NCBI RefSeq assembly: GCF_004005565.1
Contig: NZ_SADD01000004.1
Span: 267,158 to 331,157, forward strand
DNA: 64,000 bases
Direction of reading: 5' to 3'
From: Lujinxingia sediminis
GTDB taxonomy: Bacteria > Myxococcota_A > Bradymonadia > Bradymonadales > Bradymonadaceae
The notes beneath the pieces are model-generated. The model was not told where the DNA came from, did not search any database, and worked only from the letters and a program-made list of their open reading frames with translations. Positions 59,665-64,000 of this stretch are shown here, one piece after another. Both the position numbers and the translations under genes were made by a program. The first letter of the stretch is position 1. Each line of letters opens with the position of its first letter.

Positions 59665-62600
59665 TCAGCGCTGGATGCTGGCACCCAGGGCATCGAACAC
59701 GAAGCGGCTCATGTCCATCTTGGCCACGACGTTATTCAGCTGCTCCTCGCGGACTTCCGCGTACTCGCGAGCATCTTCGTACGCCGGCGTACCCGGGGTG
59801 GCATCTTCCAGCAGCTGCTGGCCGAAGTGGTACTCCGCCAGAAGCTCATTGGCGCGGTCGATCATACGACCCGACACCGAGCGACCCTCGACATCAGCCG
59901 ACTGGTAGACCTGACCGGTGACCGGGTGGATGAACTCCTTGACCTGAACGTTCGGCCCGAAGGGCTGGTTCTGACCGTTGGTCACACCGATCTTGAGGTA
60001 GTGCGCGAAGTCCACGTAGCGGTCTTCCCAGGTCGAGTTGTAGATGAGGCCACCGACCATCATGTTGAACTCGTGGTTGATAGACTGCGGGGTGAAGATG
60101 CGCGGCATCCCTTCCTGCGGGTTGCTCAGGCCAAGGCCGAAGCTCGACGCGGAGATCGGGCGGGGATCGTCGTACTTACCGTTGTCGATGACACCACCGT
60201 ACGCCGAGTAGTCACCCAGGAGCACACCTTCGAGCATGCTGAGCATTTCATCCTTGAAGACCGTCCAGAACGAGAGGTTCGTGGCGCGGAAGTCGGTGAA
60301 GAAGGTGCTCTGCGCGAAGTTGGCGTTGATGTCGAAGATCGACTGCGAAGCAACCATCTTGTCGATGTAGGTACCGACGCGGTCGATGCGGTAATCGTAC
60401 TCATCGGTGAACCCGAAGTTGTAGTGGTTACCGATACCCTTCGGAATGTCGATGTACTCGTCACACTCACCGTATTCGGCGTGGTACTGGGCCGGCAGGT
60501 AGGTGTTGTTGAGATCGAAGTACCAGCCGTCATCCAGACGGGAGTTGGCCGGCTCGTACTTGCAGAAGCGGCCCGGCTCCGCCATCGCCATCACTTCGTT
60601 GTAGAAGTTGAAGGTGTCGATCGACGCCGTCAGCAAGTCATCGGTGTAATCACCCAGGTTATAGAAGCGGTAGAGGCCGTAGTAACGGAAGGGCTCCTGC
60701 GCCATCTGGAAGGTCGAGTACACGCGGTTGATGTAGTTGCTGTAGTTCTCGTAGCCACGGCTGATGTGGTGACGACGGTAACGCCAGAAGGTCTGCAGCG
60801 CGCGATAGGTATCGAAGCTGTGGTTGACGATCTCACGCTGGTTGGCACCGAAGTCCCAGATGGAGCAGTTGAGGATTCCGCCGCGGAATTCATCCGAGCA
60901 GAACTCGTAAGCCACGGAGCGGTCCAGGTTGGGCTGGTTCTCGCGGTTCAGGTCAAAGTTGGCCCAGTTACGGGTGTTGGCCTGAATCCCCTGACGACGA
61001 CGCTCCTTGGCCTCGTTGATGGTCATGTAGCTACGGCCGTTGATCAGGATATCGATCCCCTGAGCGTAAACCGCCGGGTCAATGGTACCGGTAGCGGGCG
61101 CGCCGGCCAGGATGCGCGGCATCTGCTTGTAGTCACTCAACCAGGCCTGTTGCTCAAGCTGGTTGGGCAGCTGCACCGAATCATCCCAGGTCTCGACGAC
61201 TTCGGCATAGGCAAACGCGATGGCAGCGTAGTCGTACTTACCAAGACCCTGGAAGCGGCCGGTGAGGTCACCGGTATAATCCATGACGCTGGCGAGCTGG
61301 TATTCGGCCTGGCTGGCGTAGTCGACGTCTTTGCCGATGATCTGCTCGGCGAGTTCGCCCTGGAGGCTGTGGGCCTGCTCACGGGTGATGGTGCCGTCAA
61401 CGACAGCCTGCTCGATGTGCCAGTACTCGTCGTGGAAGTTCAGCGCATCGGTGCTCGCCGAGAAGTTGTGACGAAGGCCCACGGTGTGGCCGATCTCGTG
61501 GAGCTGCGTACCGATGAACATCTTGTTCATGAAGTACTCAATGATGTCCGCGCGGCTCTTGCCTTTGAAGTAGTCGGCGGCACCACGGTAGGTGACCAGC
61601 ATCTCTGCCGAACGGGTCAGCGAGTCGTAGGTCATGATGCTGCGCTCAGCGAGCATGCGGTCACGCTGCTCGACACGCGCGAAGGTGTGACGCGGGGTGT
61701 GCACGTCGATGTAGGCCTGGTGAAGCTGCTCGTCGTTGAACGAGGGGCCGAAGCGCTCACGCGCGGTGGCTTCAATCGCCATCGCCGTCTCAACGTCACG
61801 CATCAAGAAGTTCTTGACCGAGGGGCTCTGCAGAAACTCCACCATACGCTCGTCCTGCGCGTCGAGCTTCTCGCTGGCCATCGAGACGATGTCCGCTTCG
61901 CGCTGGATGCGATCTTTGCCGTGGGCAAGGATGAAGTCGTGAAGCTCATTGACCTCGGGACGCTCATGCAGGCCGACCTTGCTGGTCTGCGAGGGATTGA
62001 CGCCCGAGCGACGCGCCATCTCTTCTTTGGCTTCCGGCGTCAGGTTGAAGCGGCGGCTGGCCGTATCACTGTCGTGGAAGAGGTCGCGGCGAATCTGGGT
62101 GCCGTACATGATGTCGGTGTCGGAGAGCTCACCGTTGAAGTACTGCATCAGGTCAGCAGCGTAGGTGGCCGACTTGCGGATGTAACCACCGGCGAAGTTG
62201 GCGTTACCGCTGATGATCTCACCGGTAAGCGGGTCGGCCGCCGAGGGACCGTAACCGGCCCAGGGCACATCCGTCTCAACCCAGTTGAAGAAGCTGTAGC
62301 GCAGGTCGCCGACGCGCTCCCAGGTGAAGCGCTCTTCTTCGACGTCGCGGGTCTCGGTGGCGAACTCGAGCTCGGCGCAGAGTTGCACGCGGCTCTCGTT
62401 GGACAGGCCCCAGAGCGCGGCTTCCAGAGCCTCATCGCTGGCGGGGTTACCGACGAACTCACGGAAGATCTCGGTGGGGCTGGTGCGGTCGGCCGCCTTG
62501 CCCATACCGTACGAGTTACGCCACTGGATCAGCTGACCGGGGTGGCAGCTGTTCTCGACGATACGGTACATCTTGGTGTGGCCGTAGGTGTCCATCAGGA

Positions 62601-63852
62601 CGGTGTCGAGCTGCTCGTCATCGATGTTCTGAGCGAGCTTCACAGCGTTACGGAAGGCCTTGTTCCATTCTTCCGCCGTGATCTGAGCCGCCTCGAACAT
62701 GAACTCGGGGTATTCGGCGTTGAGGTGGTAGGTGATCGGCTGCGGGATACGCTCGGAGTAGGGCAACTCGTTGCCGTTCTCGTCGAGCATCGTCTGCCAG
62801 ATGTTCCAGCGGTTGGCGTAGTAGCGACGGGTGTCGTCGGCGGTGCCAACGAAACGGTCCCAGGCTACCCGCTCGGTGCGGAAGTAACCAAAGCGCTGGT
62901 GGTAGTCGAAGGTCGCCGGGGCGCAGAGACGCTCCCACTCGTAGCCGTACTCGCGAAGCATCCAGCCACGGACCTGGTCGTTACACTCCACCTCAACTTC
63001 GTAGCCGAGATCCTGGTCGACAATCGAGGCCACCAGCATCGGATCGCCGTCTTCGGCTCCGTCGCGAGTTACCTGCATGTTGTCGGTGTACTGCATCGGA
63101 ATGAAGGTCTCCACTTCGGGAACCTTCATAAAGGAGGAGCGAACACGCACGCGACCACCTTCGCAGCTGAAGATGGTGTCGTAGCCGTAGGCACCGTAGC
63201 AGGCGTAGATGTCGGGCTCGTAGGAGTACTCAGCGACCGTGTCGATGTAGTCTTCCGAGATGCGGGCGCGATCTTTGTCGACGTGGCCGTCATCCTGAGG
63301 AACGGTACGACCGGCCGGCGCGAAACGACCCAGCTGGCTCTGGAAGTTCCAGAAGCCGTCGATCATGTTGTTATCCCAGGCCACGCGCATGTAGTCGCGC
63401 TCGTACCAGGGACGATCACTCATGTTCTCGACGATCTGGTTGCTGGGCTCACCGGTCGCCGTGTTGTAGGCGCGCTGGATATCGAAGTGGCCCCTGATCG
63501 GATAGGCGGCCACAACACCAAGGCGACGCGACTCCTCTTCGTCAAAGCCGTTCATCAGGCCGTCGGCCAGCTCCACGGTGGAGTGGGCGTAGAGGAAGTT
63601 CTCGGTCACCGTCCAGCGAATTCGCTTCAGCGAGCCTTCCTGCGCCGCGAAGATGACCGAGCCCTGCATATCGGTGTCGGTCACCACCTGACGCATGTAC
63701 CACTCGTCATCGTTTTGAAAGAGAGCCTTCTCCACGACATTGGGCTGAACACGGTTGATGTCGCCGACTTGCTCGACGCACCCTACCGCGCTGCTCAGCG
63801 CCACTGCCACTACGGCCCCGGCCATTGCTTGCCAGGTCGTTGCTAATCTCAT
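59665..63852 (-). CDS. Very large zinc-dependent metalloprotease lipoprotein
   Basis: A 1395-residue protein. The signal peptide ends in the lipobox SSAVGC, making Cys25 the lipid-anchored residue. The extended zinc motif is HEIGHTVGLRH (residues 785-795), with three His ligands and the catalytic Glu786, the metzincin pattern HExxHxxGxxH. The rest has no recognised domain; there are many Tyr, Trp and Asn residues and a Pro-poor, well-folded look. The size and anchor suggest an outer-membrane surface or periplasmic protease, as found in predatory or polymer-degrading myxobacteria. It converges with the SRPBCC-like gene. Confidence 0.87.
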   Translation of the reverse strand: MRLATTWQAMAGAVVAVALSSAVGCVEQVGDINRVQPNVVEKALFQNDDEWYMRQVVTDTDMQGSVIFAAQEGSLKRIRWTVTENFLYAHSTVELADGLMNGFDEEESRRLGVVAAYPIRGHFDIQRAYNTATGEPSNQIVENMSDRPWYERDYMRVAWDNNMIDGFWNFQSQLGRFAPAGRTVPQDDGHVDKDRARISEDYIDTVAEYSYEPDIYACYGAYGYDTIFSCEGGRVRVRSSFMKVPEVETFIPMQYTDNMQVTRDGAEDGDPMLVASIVDQDLGYEVEVECNDQVRGWMLREYGYEWERLCAPATFDYHQRFGYFRTERVAWDRFVGTADDTRRYYANRWNIWQTMLDENGNELPYSERIPQPITYHLNAEYPEFMFEAAQITAEEWNKAFRNAVKLAQNIDDEQLDTVLMDTYGHTKMYRIVENSCHPGQLIQWRNSYGMGKAADRTSPTEIFREFVGNPASDEALEAALWGLSNESRVQLCAELEFATETRDVEEERFTWERVGDLRYSFFNWVETDVPWAGYGPSAADPLTGEIISGNANFAGGYIRKSATYAADLMQYFNGELSDTDIMYGTQIRRDLFHDSDTASRRFNLTPEAKEEMARRSGVNPSQTSKVGLHERPEVNELHDFILAHGKDRIQREADIVSMASEKLDAQDERMVEFLQSPSVKNFLMRDVETAMAIEATARERFGPSFNDEQLHQAYIDVHTPRHTFARVEQRDRMLAERSIMTYDSLTRSAEMLVTYRGAADYFKGKSRADIIEYFMNKMFIGTQLHEIGHTVGLRHNFSASTDALNFHDEYWHIEQAVVDGTITREQAHSLQGELAEQIIGKDVDYASQAEYQLASVMDYTGDLTGRFQGLGKYDYAAIAFAYAEVVETWDDSVQLPNQLEQQAWLSDYKQMPRILAGAPATGTIDPAVYAQGIDILINGRSYMTINEAKERRRQGIQANTRNWANFDLNRENQPNLDRSVAYEFCSDEFRGGILNCSIWDFGANQREIVNHSFDTYRALQTFWRYRRHHISRGYENYSNYINRVYSTFQMAQEPFRYYGLYRFYNLGDYTDDLLTASIDTFNFYNEVMAMAEPGRFCKYEPANSRLDDGWYFDLNNTYLPAQYHAEYGECDEYIDIPKGIGNHYNFGFTDEYDYRIDRVGTYIDKMVASQSIFDINANFAQSTFFTDFRATNLSFWTVFKDEMLSMLEGVLLGDYSAYGGVIDNGKYDDPRPISASSFGLGLSNPQEGMPRIFTPQSINHEFNMMVGGLIYNSTWEDRYVDFAHYLKIGVTNGQNQPFGPNVQVKEFIHPVTGQVYQSADVEGRSVSGRMIDRANELLAEYHFGQQLLEDATPGTPAYEDAREYAEVREEQLNNVVAKMDMSRFVFDALGASIQR

Positions 63853-63925
63853 TGCCGTCCTCCGTCAGATCTCCATCCGTGATCGGATAAGCCCCAAAAC
63901 TTCCCCATAACCCATTGAAAAAGGC

Positions 63926-63983
63926 CATAAATCGTGCTCTGCAAGGGGGTGTCTAGTCTCCTGAGCAGAGGGCACAATTTATG
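63926..63983. repeat. Inverted repeat upstream of the metalloprotease gene
   Basis: CATAAATCGTGCTCTG (63926-63941) and CAGAGGGCACAATTTATG (63966-63983) are imperfect inverted arms about 24 bp apart, 74 to 131 bp before the protease start. They could be an operator or the end of a gene outside the window. Confidence 0.5.
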
Positions 63984-64000
63984 ACCTGCGACAAACCTAA

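Noticed and set aside
59593..63846. A 1417-codon open frame on the plus strand, antisense to the metalloprotease gene
   Set aside because: It is His/Val/Gly-rich without any domain, whereas the minus strand carries a lipobox and a zinc motif. Long antisense frames are a side effect of high GC and strong codon bias.

Overview
The window is a GC-rich, densely coded piece of a Gram-negative chromosome with no phage, insertion sequence or CRISPR array. The best guess for the host is a Myxococcota-type bacterium, possibly a Bradymonadales relative. The reasons are a type IV pilus locus in the Myxococcus-like order pilB-T-C-S-R-A-G-H-I, several Ser/Thr-kinase-style signalling proteins, zinc-ribbon proteins with short repeated Thr motifs, and very large lipoproteins. 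The taxonomic call is inference, because no rRNA gene is present.

Layout. 1-7261 (minus): type II secretion operon gspC-D-E-F-G, with gspG cut by the window edge. Upstream lie a -24/-12 (sigma-54) promoter and two tandem palindromes, then an NtrC-type activator gene (7564-8904). 9108-15876 (plus): FHA-GAF-adenylate cyclase, Ser/Thr kinase with a C-terminal membrane anchor, and the translationally coupled pair glgC and GH57 alpha-glucan enzyme. 15873-24815: patatin, Mrp/ApbC ATPase, Fur-family regulator, LOG-family hydrolase, a small membrane protein, an outer-membrane protein, a lipoprotein and an unknown protein. 24868-26963 (minus): PiT phosphate permease with its DUF47 partner. 27114-30277 (plus): gamma-glutamyltransferase followed by a membrane pseudokinase with a PEGA-like domain.

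30278-30892 is the longest stretch without a protein gene. It carries a complete-looking transcription unit for a structured non-coding RNA of about 290 nt (sigma-70 promoter, 16-bp closing stem, two hairpins that both expose UUCCU, a CCUCCU segment, strong terminator). I recognise no known RNA family in it, and it is the best candidate for something undescribed. 30893-38164: NUDIX-like protein, aspartokinase, two proteins sharing Thr-containing short motifs, and TruD. 38286-44519 (plus): GlnD, XerD, ScpA, ScpB and an RsuA/RluB-type pseudouridine synthase.

44624-45052: four identical initiator tRNA genes in tandem, with a hairpin in every spacer and a strong terminator. 45115-46937 (minus): an ABC-2 exporter. 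47262-58909 (plus): the pilus cluster, with a sigma-54 promoter and an upstream palindrome in front of the major pilin. 59005-63852: a small SRPBCC-like protein and a 1395-residue zinc metalloprotease lipoprotein.

How it fits together: both the type II secretion operon and pilA appear to be sigma-54 dependent. Each has an inverted TGACA/TGTCA operator about 170-210 bp upstream of the predicted start and an NtrC-family activator encoded nearby, which suggests parallel control of secretion and pili.
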